DNA of 64,000 nt, taken from assembly GCF_014897815.1 (NCBI RefSeq), contig NZ_JABUZG010000055.1, positions 153,916 to 217,915 on the forward strand, written 5' to 3'. The stretch comes from Psychrobacter sp. PG1. GTDB lineage: Bacteria > Pseudomonadota > Gammaproteobacteria > Pseudomonadales > Moraxellaceae. The position numbers and the translations under genes were made by a program. Every line of letters starts with the position of its first letter. Position 1 is the first letter of the stretch. This document shows, in pieces, positions 28,355 to 38,530 of the stretch. Under the pieces are notes generated by a model. It was not told the origin of the DNA. It saw nothing but the letters and a program-made list of their open reading frames with translations, and made no database searches.

Positions 28355-31153
28355 TTAACGCTTACGGCCAAATTTACGCTGCTTTTTATTACTAATCTCA
28401 GTAATCGCATGAGTAATTTCTTCTTCATCTAAGCTGGCGACTTGCTGCAAAATCTGCATCATGTCAGGCGTTAGCACGTACTTAGCATGACGAGCAATAT
28501 CATTGATACGATGATCGAAGGTCAATACGCCAGTTTCATCATCTTTTTGCAAGTAATCAAGACGAGTCAAGGCACTGATGAAGCTGGTGAATAAGGCGCG
28601 GTCAAAGAAATCAGGAATATCATCTGCATATAGTACAGATAAGCGCTGACCCAGCAGATGACACAGATCAACGACTTCGCTTTCGGTTAGATTGCCTGAG
28701 CCTTGCTGGGCGAGTAGGGCAAGCGTCATAAAGTAACGCTCAAGGCTCTGTCCGACAGGCGTAGCTAGCACTTGCAGCTGCTGATAGCATTTGCTGTTTG
28801 ACTCAGGGACGCTAAGTACGCCATCGCTCAATTCTACAATCAGACCATGCGAGAGTAAGCTGTCGACTTTTTTGTTCAAAGTATCAGCCAAGCCATGTGC
28901 TGGGTAATATAAGAACAGCTCGCTTTGTAAAAATGGATAGAGTTGCTTAGCAATATTGTCCAAACGACTGCGTTCGATACGACCGTTACGCGCCACTAAG
29001 GCGGCTAAAAAAGACAGTAGAATAAAGACATGAAGGATGTTATTACGGAAATAACTGAGCAATGCCGCTTGCTTGCCGGCAATCTGAATGATGTCGCCTA
29101 AGATATGCGGCGTACGTTCAATAAGCTTTAGCTTGATACCATAATCAATGATTTGCTGCGGACTCATATCTGTAATGACGGTATCATCTGAGTAGGACAA
29201 CTGCTGAGCAAGACCTTGATAGAGGGCAATTTGCTCACGGCAGATTTCTTCATCTAAAGCCGCTTTAGGCGCTGATAATAATACCAATGATAATAACGAA
29301 ACGGGCGTCACAACCGCCGCCTTATTGATGTGCTGCATGATTTTGACGCCGATGTTATCGACCATCGCGCTGGCTTTATCATCGAGCGGGGTATCGGTGC
29401 GATCCGTTGGCAAGCTATTGGCTGGCACATCGAATTTTGTCATAAAGTCGCTAAGATGCAGCGGTGTGCCAAAGCTTAGATGTACATTACCAAAGATACG
29501 CTCAATTTTACGACCAACCTTGAGTAAGCCTAGTAAAGATTCAGATTCTTTTGGCTTGCCTTTTAACTCACCAACATAGGTGCCACCTTCCATAATACGC
29601 TCATAACCGATATAAGTCGGAATGAAAACCACTGGCTTCTCAGAATGACGTAATTGACTGTGCACTGTCATTGCTAGCATGCCCATCTTCGGTGGTAATA
29701 AACGTCCTGAACGCGAGCGACCACCCTCGATAAAGTATTCAATCGGTGTGTTACGCGTAATAAGGGTGTGCATATATTCGCGGAGGACGGCAGTATAAAG
29801 TGCATTGCCACGAAAGCTACGACGTATATAAAAGGCAACCGCGCCGCGTAATAATGGACCTAATACGGGTACATCTAGGTTGTCACCAGCAGCGACATAA
29901 GGAATGCTCAGACCACGCTTGTAGATGACATAAGATAGCAATAGGTAATCGACATGGCTACGATGACAAGGCACATAAACCAGCTCATAGTCAGTCGCAA
30001 GCTCACGTACGCGCTCGAAATGATGGACTTCTACGCCATCATAGAGTTGCGTCCATAACCACGTTAAAAACTTATAAAAACCGCGCACGATGGAATGTGA
30101 ATAGTCATTGACCATCTCATTGGCATAACCTTTAGCCAAGACACGGGCTTCACGTACACTGATACCAGATTCTACTGCTTCTGCCTCTATCGCATGTTTG
30201 ATAGCTGGTGAATACACCAGCTTATCTACCAAATTACGCCTGTCTGATAAATCAGGACCGAGCATACTGGCACGCTGCTTGTCTAAATAAACCGTAAGCC
30301 GCTGCTGTAGCATACGTACCAGTTCACGATTGCTGTCAGCGGTCGCTACCAAAGCATAGTTTGGTGCTTCGTCGGCATCGCCCATGCTACTGGTGATGTC
30401 TAAATGGCTGTCTTTTGCAGAATTTTCTTTTACATCACCTTCTTTTATAGAGTTCTCTTTTGAATCAACGGCTAGTGAATCAAAAATAGAAAACCCTTCT
30501 TCATCGCCTTTAAGGCTATCATTGATAAGGGTACGTAGATCTTGAGGTGGATGGAACTGTACAAAGGTGTCACGTCCCATTACCCCGATATTAAAGAGCT
30601 GCTTGGTGATGCTAGGGTCTTGCCAGTTGTCAGCGGTCAGCAGCTTAAACAGTGAATCCTCTTTTTCTGGGGCGCGTCCCCATAAAATAGAGACGGGCAC
30701 CAAACGTACTTTTAGCTCTGGATGTTGCAAAACAGCAGACACCAAACGTGACAGGCGCGGCGATAGCTGACTGTCTTTAGCGCTTGGATGGTTCAAAAAT
30801 ATGATGGCTGCGTTTTCTTTGATATTATGGGCGGCATCATGTACCCCAACCAATGCTGGTGGTAGGTTGTGCTCTTGCGTCTGCAGGTCAATCAAAATAC
30901 TGTTGGAACGCGAATAATCTTGCAACACATAAAATCTTAGCGTTTGATCGTCTGTATCGAAATCAGGCAATTCACCCAATAACTTAGGTTTAACAGCGAC
31001 ATCGAGTAGCTGCCCCGATAGCTTGCGATAAATTTGATTAATCGGCGCATTGGAATAAGGCTTGGGGGCAATTGGATTGACGTCAGTATTAGAAGCGCTG
31101 TCGGTTGTGACTGGCGCTTTAAAAATCCGTTTTTTTAAGAACTTCGGTATCAT
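28355..31153 (-). CDS. plsB: Glycerol-3-phosphate 1-O-acyltransferase
   Basis: PlsB acylates glycerol-3-phosphate at position 1, the first step of phospholipid synthesis, at the inner membrane. The acyltransferase blocks are HRSHVDYLLLSYVIYKRGL (block I, catalytic His-X4-Asp), then GAVAFYIRRSF, then YFIEGGRSRSGRLLPPKMGML, then FIPTYIGYERIMEG. At 932 residues it is longer than E. coli PlsB (807); part of the excess is a polar insert in the N-terminal region (about residues 235-275) and the basic C terminus. The ATG at 31153 is taken as start; an in-frame TTG at 31165 adds four residues. Neither has a clear ribosome site. Confidence 0.94.
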   Translation of the reverse strand: MIPKFLKKRIFKAPVTTDSASNTDVNPIAPKPYSNAPINQIYRKLSGQLLDVAVKPKLLGELPDFDTDDQTLRFYVLQDYSRSNSILIDLQTQEHNLPPALVGVHDAAHNIKENAAIIFLNHPSAKDSQLSPRLSRLVSAVLQHPELKVRLVPVSILWGRAPEKEDSLFKLLTADNWQDPSITKQLFNIGVMGRDTFVQFHPPQDLRTLINDSLKGDEEGFSIFDSLAVDSKENSIKEGDVKENSAKDSHLDITSSMGDADEAPNYALVATADSNRELVRMLQQRLTVYLDKQRASMLGPDLSDRRNLVDKLVYSPAIKHAIEAEAVESGISVREARVLAKGYANEMVNDYSHSIVRGFYKFLTWLWTQLYDGVEVHHFERVRELATDYELVYVPCHRSHVDYLLLSYVIYKRGLSIPYVAAGDNLDVPVLGPLLRGAVAFYIRRSFRGNALYTAVLREYMHTLITRNTPIEYFIEGGRSRSGRLLPPKMGMLAMTVHSQLRHSEKPVVFIPTYIGYERIMEGGTYVGELKGKPKESESLLGLLKVGRKIERIFGNVHLSFGTPLHLSDFMTKFDVPANSLPTDRTDTPLDDKASAMVDNIGVKIMQHINKAAVVTPVSLLSLVLLSAPKAALDEEICREQIALYQGLAQQLSYSDDTVITDMSPQQIIDYGIKLKLIERTPHILGDIIQIAGKQAALLSYFRNNILHVFILLSFLAALVARNGRIERSRLDNIAKQLYPFLQSELFLYYPAHGLADTLNKKVDSLLSHGLIVELSDGVLSVPESNSKCYQQLQVLATPVGQSLERYFMTLALLAQQGSGNLTESEVVDLCHLLGQRLSVLYADDIPDFFDRALFTSFISALTRLDYLQKDDETGVLTFDHRINDIARHAKYVLTPDMMQILQQVASLDEEEITHAITEISNKKQRKFGRKR

Positions 31154-31411
31154 AATCAGTATCAAAAATAGTCAAATATGTTGCGCTTATGATGCCATAA
31201 AAGCCATCGAAGCGATATATAGTGTCTGTATATACTGCTAATATTAATACGGTCTGGTTACTATATAGTGAGTTAAGTCGCTCTTAATAAGCTCAAATAA
31301 TTGAAAGTTAATGTATTTAGCGCAATAATAGTTCGGCGACAACCAAGAGTCACTATAGAGTAATTATGTTTAAATCTACCCATTAATATCATTGATATAA
31401 GCTGAAATATT

Positions 31412-31900
31412 ATGACACCAGCGATTAATCTTGCCAAACAACGCGCTCTGAACTATCAATTACACGACTATGTCCATGACAGTAATGCCGCCTCTTTTGG
31501 CTTAGAGGCGGCAGAAAAGCTAGGCGTGGATGTGTCACAAGTGTTCAAAACCTTGGTGGTGTCGACAGAGACTGGTGCGCTTGCCGTTGCTATCTTACCC
31601 GTAGATAAAACGTTAAACTTTAAAAAAACGGCTAAGGCGCTATCTTCAAATAAATTGCTGACCTGCAAAAAAGTGCAAATGGCGGATCCTAAGCAGGTAG
31701 AGCGTAGTACGGGCTATGTGCTAGGCGGCGTCAGCCCATTGGGACAAAAAAAGCGCTTGCCGACTATCATAGACAGCTCGGCTGCAGAGCAGACAACGAT
31801 TTATGTCAGCGGTGGTCGCCGTGGTTTAGAAATTGAGCTGCCACCAGCACAATTAGCTGAGACCCTTGCTGCTTGCTTTAGTACTATTATTGATGACTAA
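31412..31900 (+). CDS. ybaK: Cys-tRNA(Pro)/Cys-tRNA(Cys) deacylase YbaK
   Basis: YbaK hydrolyses Cys wrongly attached to tRNA(Pro), acting in trans with prolyl-tRNA synthetase. The sequence shows the family blocks ASFGLEAAEKLGVDVSQVFKTLVV, VAILPVDKTLNFKKTAKAL (containing the conserved lysine), GYVLGGVSPLGQKKRLPTIID, and SGGRRGLEIELPP. The 162-residue length is typical (E. coli 159). It is divergent from plsB. Confidence 0.94.
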   Translation: MTPAINLAKQRALNYQLHDYVHDSNAASFGLEAAEKLGVDVSQVFKTLVVSTETGALAVAILPVDKTLNFKKTAKALSSNKLLTCKKVQMADPKQVERSTGYVLGGVSPLGQKKRLPTIIDSSAAEQTTIYVSGGRRGLEIELPPAQLAETLAACFSTIIDD

Positions 31901-32007
31901 AAAGTTACTGATGACTAAAAATCGTTGCCGCTAACGGGTTGTTTAATCAAGTCTGAAACGATGGCTAATATTTTATCCCCTCACTCATATTTTATAAGGA
32001 CATATTC

Positions 32008-32382
32008 ATGCCACATCTAACCATTCAAATGACGCCAAATGTCAGTATTGCTCATGAAGAATCATTGCTTAAAGCGTTAAATAAAGCATTATGGGACAGT
32101 GGGCACTTTGGCAAGCCGACTGATATTAAAGCACGGATCGTACCTATTGAGACATTTTTGGTAGGCGTTGAAGATGATGAGCAGGTGTATGGCTTTATTT
32201 ATGCGCATCTAAAACTAATAACTGGTCGTGACATGGTTATTCGTAATCAGCTAGCAGGGCTGCTGGTGACGACGATAGAGCAGGCGATAGGCGCAGAGCA
32301 ATCAGGGCGAGCAGCCTTACAGATATGTGTGGAAGTTGAAGAAATTAGCGCGGTATATCATAAAAAAATGCTGGGTAGCTAA
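32008..32382 (+). CDS. 5-carboxymethyl-2-hydroxymuconate isomerase family protein
   Basis: A tautomerase-superfamily protein (124 residues) of the CHMI/HpaF type. It starts MPHLTIQMTPNVSI, so Pro2 would be the N-terminal catalytic proline after Met removal, and has ARIVPIETFLVGVEDDEQVYGFIYAHLKLITGR, matching the family. The rest of the homoprotocatechuate pathway is not nearby, so it may act on another substrate. TAAGGACA precedes the ATG. Confidence 0.88.
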   Translation: MPHLTIQMTPNVSIAHEESLLKALNKALWDSGHFGKPTDIKARIVPIETFLVGVEDDEQVYGFIYAHLKLITGRDMVIRNQLAGLLVTTIEQAIGAEQSGRAALQICVEVEEISAVYHKKMLGS

Positions 32383-32425
32383 AGCTAAAATGCTGATATC
32401 GTCCGAAACGACGATTCATCAATCG

Positions 32426-32908
32426 TTATAAGTACTCACATAGCGATTTACTGGCATACGTGGGTAATATCATTACCTCAACCTTATAACCAGCCGTTTT
32501 ACCTTCAGTCGCCATCAGATTGCGGGCAATACGTAAGCGATATTCTCCGGTTGTGGGTAGGCAGCCTTGATACACGATACCGCCTTTGCTGCCATCTTGC
32601 GTACCGTTTGGCATATGTAATACGCCGACATTGGCTGTCTCAGGCGTACCAGTAAGTGGCGAAATATTAATAATCGCATATTGCCAGCTGGTGGCATCAA
32701 AGCGATACCAGCGCTCATCTTCATTGGGGCTTAATTTGCCAGTGACCGTACTACTGATCGCGCCTTGGGCAAATTTAATAGGAATGTCAGGGTTTTTAGC
32801 CAGCTCCGTAGCACTAGTTGCGCTAAAACTGATCAGTGCCGTACTGAGCAGTAGCACTCGTATAAATGATGAGGCTAAAGAAGTTTTTTGATGATCACTG
32901 GGTAACAT
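32426..32908 (-). CDS. Exported protein of unknown function
   Basis: A 160-residue protein with a signal peptide (hydrophobic about residues 15-32, SATSA region cleavage). No domain was named with confidence. The mature part is predicted mostly beta: GKLSPNEDERWYRFDATSWQ, AIINISPLTGTPETANVGVL and TGEYRLRIARNLMATEGKTAGYKVEV resemble bacterial pre-peptidase C-terminal or inhibitor-like beta domains, in which an exported domain ends with a YKVEV strand. Two cysteines (QGCLP and SLCEYL) may pair. GGAG precedes the ATG. Convergent with the CHMI-type gene. Confidence 0.75.
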   Translation of the reverse strand: MLPSDHQKTSLASSFIRVLLLSTALISFSATSATELAKNPDIPIKFAQGAISSTVTGKLSPNEDERWYRFDATSWQYAIINISPLTGTPETANVGVLHMPNGTQDGSKGGIVYQGCLPTTGEYRLRIARNLMATEGKTAGYKVEVMILPTYASKSLCEYL

Positions 32909-33023
32909 GATTGGCTCCTAAAATGGCCATTTATCTATAATGAGTTACTCATTAACCCTCATCTATGATGTATATTTATTATCGATAGGCTTTAATGAGA
33001 ACGGCTGTACTTTTAGTTAAGCA

Positions 33024-33054
33024 TAAAAAAGCGCCTACATGCTAGGCGCTTTTC
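33024..33054. terminator. Terminator downstream of the acyl-CoA dehydrogenase gene
   Basis: AGCGCCTA and TAGGCGCT form a stem with flanking A- and T-runs. It fits the end of the minus-strand dehydrogenase gene. Confidence 0.8.
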
Positions 33055-33099
33055 TTATTAATTACTGCTTAATTGTGATGCTATCTTAGTCTAAAAAAC

Positions 33100-34920
33100 T
33101 TAGTCTAGAAAAGCAAAGTTCTCAATCTTCATTGCTGTCATGCTGTCACTTGGTGCAACCATGGCTTCGGCATGCCCCGAGGTACGTGGTAATAACTTAT
33201 CAAAGTAGAATTCAGCCGTTTGGATCTTAGCTTTGTAGAATTCTGGGGATTCAGTGCCGCCGTTTTCTAGCTTGTCATAAGCGACCGCTGCCATACGCGC
33301 CCAATGATAACCCATCATCACATAGCCTGAGTACATCAAGAAATCGTCTGATGCAGCAGAGATGATTTCACGATCTTTACGTGCCATTAGCATCAAGCGG
33401 ACAGTCAATGTATTCCACTCAGCACATAGCTTGGTGAGCGCCCAAACGAATTTACGCATGTCTTTGTCAAGTGCATATTCGCCACACCATTTCATGATGC
33501 TTGAGGTGTAATCACGGATGATTTTTCCTTTAGACTGCAAGATCACTTTACGACCGAGTAAATCCAATGCTTGAATACCAGTTGTACCTTCGTACATGGT
33601 GGCGATACGAGCATCACGAGCGATTAGCTCCATGCCCCATTCTTTGATATAACCATGACCGCCATAGACTTGCTGACCGTGTTTGGCCGCTTCGATACCT
33701 AGCTCAGTTAAGAAGCCTTTTAGGATTGGTGTGTAGAAACCCAATTTGTCATCCCATTTTTCAAACTCTTCATCATCACCATTGATGATACCCTGTGCCA
33801 TTTTATCGGCATAGCGCGCAGAATGATAAATCATCGAGCGACCGCCTTCGGCAAAGGCTTTTTGGGTCAATAGCATACGACGTACGTCAGCATGGTTGAT
33901 GATGGCATCAGCAACTTTTTCAGGCTCTTTTGTGCCTGATAAGGTGCGCATAGAACGGCGATCTTTTGCATACGGCAGCGCGTTTTGGAATGACAATTCA
34001 GTATGCGCCAAACCTTGGATACCAGTACCAATACGGGCTGTGTTCATAAAGGTGAACATGGCTTTTAGACCTTTGTTCGGTTCACCAATTAAGTAACCAA
34101 CGGCATCATCAAAGTTCAACACACAAGTAGCCGATGAGCTAATGCCCATTTTGTGTTCGATCGATCCACAAGTCACGCCATTACGCTCGCCAATTTCACC
34201 TTCAGTAGTTGGCAAGAATTTCGGTACGATAAATAATGAGATACCGCGTGTGCCTTCTGGTGCATTTGGCAAACGTGCTAAAACAATATGAACGATGTTT
34301 TCCGTTAAATCATGCTCACCACTTGAGATGAAAATCTTAGTACCGCTAAGCTTATAAGAGCCGTCATCTTGTGGAATGGCTTTAGACTTAACTTGACCCA
34401 AATCCGTACCACATTGTGGTTCAGTCAAGCACATGGTACCAGCCCAAGAGCCTTCGACCAATTTATGCAAGTAGGTTTCTTTTTGCTCATCGGTACCATA
34501 TTGCATAATGGTATTGATACAGCCAGTTGATAGACCAGGATACATTGCCCATGGCCAGTTCGCCGTACCGATCATTTCAGCTTTAATTAAGTTCAATGAG
34601 GTCGGTAAGTTCATACCGCCGTACTCTTCAGGGTAAGAAATACCTTGCCAGCCGCCTTCTACAAATTGATCATAAGCTTCTTTAAAGCCTTTAGGGGTTG
34701 TGACAACCCCATTCTCAAAATGACAACCTTCAGCATCTGCTGGTTGATATAAAGGCGCTAAGACATTTTCAGCAAAATCTGCCATCCCTTGAAGAATCAT
34801 ATCAACGGTTTCAGGATCGGCATTTTCGCCATTGTCCAAATCTTTATAATGAGTTTGAAAGTCGAAAACATCATTTATTAAAAACTTGATATCACGTAAA
34901 GGTGCTTTGTAAGTTAACAT
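33100..34920 (-). CDS. Acyl-CoA dehydrogenase (DmdC-like, 600-residue class)
   Basis: A flavin-dependent acyl-CoA dehydrogenase of the long type with an extra C-terminal domain, related to DmdC and to PA0506-type enzymes, which oxidise acyl-CoAs in beta-oxidation-like reactions. Visible blocks are GWQGISYPEEYGGMNLP, AGTMCLTEPQCGTDLGQVKSKA (the FAD-binding acyl-CoA dehydrogenase signature), GTKIFISSGEHDL, QVYGGHGYIKEWGMELIARDARIATMYEGTTGIQALDLLGRK reduced to its key part YEGTTGIQA, and the C-terminal RTSGHAEAMVAPS. The substrate chain length cannot be read. GAGAGCGACT precedes the ATG. Confidence 0.9.
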   Translation of the reverse strand: MLTYKAPLRDIKFLINDVFDFQTHYKDLDNGENADPETVDMILQGMADFAENVLAPLYQPADAEGCHFENGVVTTPKGFKEAYDQFVEGGWQGISYPEEYGGMNLPTSLNLIKAEMIGTANWPWAMYPGLSTGCINTIMQYGTDEQKETYLHKLVEGSWAGTMCLTEPQCGTDLGQVKSKAIPQDDGSYKLSGTKIFISSGEHDLTENIVHIVLARLPNAPEGTRGISLFIVPKFLPTTEGEIGERNGVTCGSIEHKMGISSSATCVLNFDDAVGYLIGEPNKGLKAMFTFMNTARIGTGIQGLAHTELSFQNALPYAKDRRSMRTLSGTKEPEKVADAIINHADVRRMLLTQKAFAEGGRSMIYHSARYADKMAQGIINGDDEEFEKWDDKLGFYTPILKGFLTELGIEAAKHGQQVYGGHGYIKEWGMELIARDARIATMYEGTTGIQALDLLGRKVILQSKGKIIRDYTSSIMKWCGEYALDKDMRKFVWALTKLCAEWNTLTVRLMLMARKDREIISAASDDFLMYSGYVMMGYHWARMAAVAYDKLENGGTESPEFYKAKIQTAEFYFDKLLPRTSGHAEAMVAPSDSMTAMKIENFAFLD

Positions 34921-35318
34921 AGTCGCTCTCTTTAGTTATTCGCTATCATAAATGGCTAGCTCGGTATTTGAGCCACGTTTCATGTAAAAGGGTGTTTAAT
35001 CATTTGGGGTAAGAATAGACGATATCACGGCTCATCATTCAGATTTATCAAAAACAGCTCATCCATTTTGATTGCCGTTAAGGCATCCTTGATAAAAAAC
35101 AGCTGTCGTGGCGTTACTGTCAGTATAAATCTTCTATAGCGACAAATATATAACTAATAACTAATATTCATAATTAATATTTTAAATCAAAACATTAATT
35201 TATGTATTGATGGGTTCGATTTTTATTAGTGTCTGTGGTTAAGTAGCTATCTATGATAGATGTGGCCGTATCAGAAAAACATTTTTTAACTGCATTTACG
35301 ATATAAGGAAAGCCAATT
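34921..35318. other. Divergent gene-free region
   Basis: About 400 bp, AT-rich, between the divergent dehydrogenase and FUSC genes. No repeat or RNA recognised. Confidence 0.4.
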
Positions 35319-36446
35319 ATGAGCGCATCCAAGCGTGAGGCAACGCGAGCATCTTGGCTGACAGCGTTATTTGCTCGCATAAAGGCTTTAATTGATGGCG
35401 AGCTGGTGCATTTGCTGACAGTGAACCGTAGTAAGAGACCGTGGCATATGCCGATTATCGCGGCGATTGCCATCAGTTTCCCTGTGTTTGTGGGCGCTTA
35501 TTTTGATGCTTTATCGTCAGGTATCAAAGCGTCTTTGGGGGCGATGGTTATTTTGAATATACCGTTAGTGGGCAAGCTGCCGTATCGATTGGTGACGGTG
35601 ATGGCTTGGGGTTTTGCCATGTCGCTGTGCTTTGCGCTCGGTCTAATTGCTCAGCAAGTCCCGCTATTAAAACTGCCAATATTTACGCTAATGGCGTTTG
35701 GTATTGTGATTTTTGGACGTTATTATCGTCAGCCACCGCCAGCGGGACTGTTTGTGATGATGGTAGGTGCTATTGCGCTATTTATACCGCTACCTTTGGA
35801 AGACATTTTGCCTGCAACTGGACTGGTGATGCTTGGCAGTGGCTTTGCTTTAGTGATGGCATTGCTGTATTCGTTGTTTTTATTAGCAACGCGCCCAGCG
35901 ACGCCGACGCCTACTTATAGCTACGAGCCAGATACCATTACTGAAAGTGTGATTGTCGCCGGTTTTGTCAGTTTAGCCTTGCTCATCGCCGTCACTTTAC
36001 AGCTGTCCAACCCCTATTGGGCAGCAGTTAGTTGCTTTTTGATTATCCAAGGTATTCATTTGCGCACCATGTGGATTAAGCAAATACATCGTTTACTTGG
36101 TACAGTATTGGGTGTGGTTTTGGCGAGTTGGATGTTGTCTTGGGGATTATCAATATGGGGGGTGGCACTGGCGATACTGACGATGATGCTTTGTATCGAA
36201 ACGTTAGTGGATCGACATTATGGTTTGGCAGTCATATTTATCACGCCGCTGACGATATTTATTGCAGAATACGGCAGTGGCCTACCATTTTCTGAGTCCG
36301 CCTATCAAGAAGTGATTCGCACACGCCTTTTTGATACTGTGATTGGCTGCTTGGTGGGTCTGAGCGGCGGAGTAGTGATGCATTCAACCAACTTACGCAT
36401 ACCACTACGGCGTATCGAAAACTGGCTGCTGGCGCGCTTTGGCTAA
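35319..36446 (+). CDS. FUSC-family inner-membrane protein (half-size)
   Basis: A 375-residue polytopic protein with about ten hydrophobic segments arranged in two groups of similar pattern (residues ~45-155 and ~205-330). The second group contains LSNPYWAAVSCFLIIQG and HRLLGTVLGVVLASWML, the fusaric acid resistance (FUSC/AaeB/YccS) signature. Full-size AaeB and YccS have about 650-700 residues and a cytoplasmic domain; this protein lacks that domain. It may export aromatic acids or other small acids, but the substrate is unknown and no membrane-fusion partner (aaeA type) adjoins. ATAAGGAAAG precedes the ATG. Confidence 0.82.
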   Translation: MSASKREATRASWLTALFARIKALIDGELVHLLTVNRSKRPWHMPIIAAIAISFPVFVGAYFDALSSGIKASLGAMVILNIPLVGKLPYRLVTVMAWGFAMSLCFALGLIAQQVPLLKLPIFTLMAFGIVIFGRYYRQPPPAGLFVMMVGAIALFIPLPLEDILPATGLVMLGSGFALVMALLYSLFLLATRPATPTPTYSYEPDTITESVIVAGFVSLALLIAVTLQLSNPYWAAVSCFLIIQGIHLRTMWIKQIHRLLGTVLGVVLASWMLSWGLSIWGVALAILTMMLCIETLVDRHYGLAVIFITPLTIFIAEYGSGLPFSESAYQEVIRTRLFDTVIGCLVGLSGGVVMHSTNLRIPLRRIENWLLARFG

Positions 36447-36492
36447 TTGATGAGTGTCAAACCACCAGTACATTTGAAATCAAGTATTAATC

Positions 36493-36527
36493 AAAGTCGC
36501 ATGAGCTGAGTTCATGCGACTTTTTTT
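36493..36527. terminator. Terminator between the FUSC gene and aroE
   Basis: AAGTCGCATGA and TCATGCGACTT form an 11 bp stem with a 7-base loop and a T-run. Serves the convergent genes. Confidence 0.88.
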
Positions 36528-36541
36528 ATGTCAATTTTCGA

Positions 36542-37402
36542 TTAACGACTGTGTAGCGTTTCAGTCGCTTGCACAACATCGATCGTATGACACGTCCAAC
36601 GCGCAAAACTTAGCGCTGCTTGCCCGATGAGCATGCCATAGCCATCAGAAATCTGCGCGCCACGTGCAGAAAAATGCTGCAAAAATGGCAGCGGGCGTCC
36701 GTACATCATGTCATAAGCGTAGTCACCGTTTAGCGTGTCGCTTAGTGGTAGCGTATCTGCTGATAAACCAATAGAAGTCGCATTGATGATAATATCAAAC
36801 GGTCCATTTAATTCAGTCGTGCGACAAGTTTCAATCTGCTGCTCATGAATAGCAGCGCTTGCCGCGCTAAGCTCAGTGACTAACTCTGTTGCCTTGCTCA
36901 GCGTGCGATTGGCAATCGTAAGATGTGCGATACCAGCTTCAATTAATGGCAATATCACTCCACGTGCTGCGCCGCCTGCACCAATGAGTGCCACACGTGC
37001 ACCACTCAATGGCCAATCCAAACTTAAGATGTGATTGACCAGTCCTTGTCCGTCGGTATTATCGCCATACAATGCCTCGGTGATTGGCACGCCACTTTTT
37101 AACAGCGCTTTATTTAGTAACAGCGTATTGACTGCGCCTGCAACTTTGGCATGCTCTGATAAACCACCGCGCGCCGCGCAGCAGTCATAAGCGATTTGTT
37201 TAAAAGGTACAGTCACGTTGGCTCCAACCCCGCCGCCCTGAAAAAACGCCTCAAGCACCGCGGTAAAACTGGCTGCATCATCGGGGCAATATTGGCGTTG
37301 ATAGCTAATCTCAATGCCCGTCTGCGCTGCAAATAACTTATGAATTTCAGGGGATTTGCTGTGGGCAATGGGATTGCCGATAACGATAAAATGCTGGGTC
37401 AT
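36542..37402 (-). CDS. aroE: Shikimate dehydrogenase
   Basis: AroE reduces 3-dehydroshikimate with NADPH in aromatic amino acid synthesis. Substrate motif VIGNPIAHSKSPEIH is at residues 7-21, the catalytic lysine is in NVTVPFKQIAYD, the paired Asp in YGDNTDGQGLV, and the nucleotide-binding loop is ALIGAGGAARGVILP with NRTLSKA. The ATG at 37402 gives 286 residues, near E. coli's 272; an in-frame TTG at 37492 would add 30 residues. No strong ribosome site is seen. Confidence 0.93.
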   Translation of the reverse strand: MTQHFIVIGNPIAHSKSPEIHKLFAAQTGIEISYQRQYCPDDAASFTAVLEAFFQGGGVGANVTVPFKQIAYDCCAARGGLSEHAKVAGAVNTLLLNKALLKSGVPITEALYGDNTDGQGLVNHILSLDWPLSGARVALIGAGGAARGVILPLIEAGIAHLTIANRTLSKATELVTELSAASAAIHEQQIETCRTTELNGPFDIIINATSIGLSADTLPLSDTLNGDYAYDMMYGRPLPFLQHFSARGAQISDGYGMLIGQAALSFARWTCHTIDVVQATETLHSR

Positions 37403-37831
37403 AATAGGTCTGCTTGCGGTAAGAGGCAAAAATTGATCAGTAGAAGGGCATTGATATACAATCATCATAAGGGATAATGCGATATTTGACAAATCAGTGG
37501 TCTAACCAGTAAACACTTTAATAGGTAGGTTTTTTGACAGGTTAGGTCTTTAACAAATCTGTACTGTCTGGGAGCGTTATCCGTAACGTAAAGGGTGGTC
37601 AAGTGTTAAGCAGTTGGGTAAACTAGAGAGCATGAAATTTTTATATTGATATTTTGGCAGTTGCATAACTATCAGTAACTGAACTGTCAAAAATTAAGTC
37701 ATAGGAAACTGACATAACAAACTGAGTCATAAAATACCAGGTATAAGAACGCTTATTTATAAAATATAATGTCCATTATCAGCGGCCTATCTGCCTGCTC
37801 GTTAATACTATTTTGAGAATCATCTAAAAGT
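37403..37831. other. Divergent gene-free region
   Basis: About 430 bp between aroE and the lipoprotein gene. AT-rich towards the right. No feature recognised beyond likely promoters. Confidence 0.4.
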
Positions 37832-37846
37832 GTGAGTAAATTGCCC

Positions 37847-38515
37847 ATGTGGAATAATAGCCTACAGACCCTCTTAGTCGGTACGATAATGGCAGTCGGT
37901 GTGTCGCTCAGTGGTTGTGATAGCAGTAAAGACGACGCCCAAAACCAAGATGCCGATATGAGCGAGCAAACCGTCGCTGACGATGCGCTAGTACAGGACA
38001 ATGCTACGCCGAACGCCGATTTAGACGGCGCTACTGCTCAGCAAGGTACACAAGTGAAATATGACGTTGCAGGATGGGGCACTAAAAATGTAGCGTCACT
38101 GAACGTCGATAATTTAGATGAGATCAAAGCGACTTTTGGCAAGGTCATGAGCACTGATGAGAACAGCCTCGACTATGCCAGTAATCCAGCCGCAAAATAT
38201 CGCTTTATGGATACCGATGCGCCGTATTTGGATCTGATTGATTCTGAAAAGTATCTCGAACTGGGCTGGTACTTTGCCAATCCTACTGACTCTGATAAAG
38301 AAAAAGAGATAAGTCAAAACCATGCCGAAAAAGCGCATAAGCTTGCCCGCCAACTGATGGGTGATGAGGGCGGACAACTGATTTCTGATATGCTTAATGG
38401 TCAAATTATCAAAAATAAAGTCATCGGTGGTCAAAAAATAGAACTGGCAAAATGTGAGTTCTACAGTTGTATGCTGGTCATCAATAAATCTGCTGCCCAA
38501 ACAGATAAGAAGTAA
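37847..38515 (+). CDS. Lipoprotein of unknown function
   Basis: A protein with a lipoprotein signal: hydrophobic stretch LLVGTIMAVGV followed by the lipobox LSGC, after which comes an acidic Asp/Asn/Gln-rich linker of about 45 residues and a folded-looking domain from VKYDVAGWGTKNVASLN to the end. The C-terminal part contains two cysteines (KCEFYSCM). No family was recognised. The start is uncertain between ATG at 37847 and an in-frame GTG at 37832; both keep the signal. The stop lies 15 bp before the pabC ATG, so the two are likely co-transcribed. Confidence 0.75.
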   Translation: MWNNSLQTLLVGTIMAVGVSLSGCDSSKDDAQNQDADMSEQTVADDALVQDNATPNADLDGATAQQGTQVKYDVAGWGTKNVASLNVDNLDEIKATFGKVMSTDENSLDYASNPAAKYRFMDTDAPYLDLIDSEKYLELGWYFANPTDSDKEKEISQNHAEKAHKLARQLMGDEGGQLISDMLNGQIIKNKVIGGQKIELAKCEFYSCMLVINKSAAQTDKK

Positions 38516-38530
38516 GCTGTGCTAGCTATC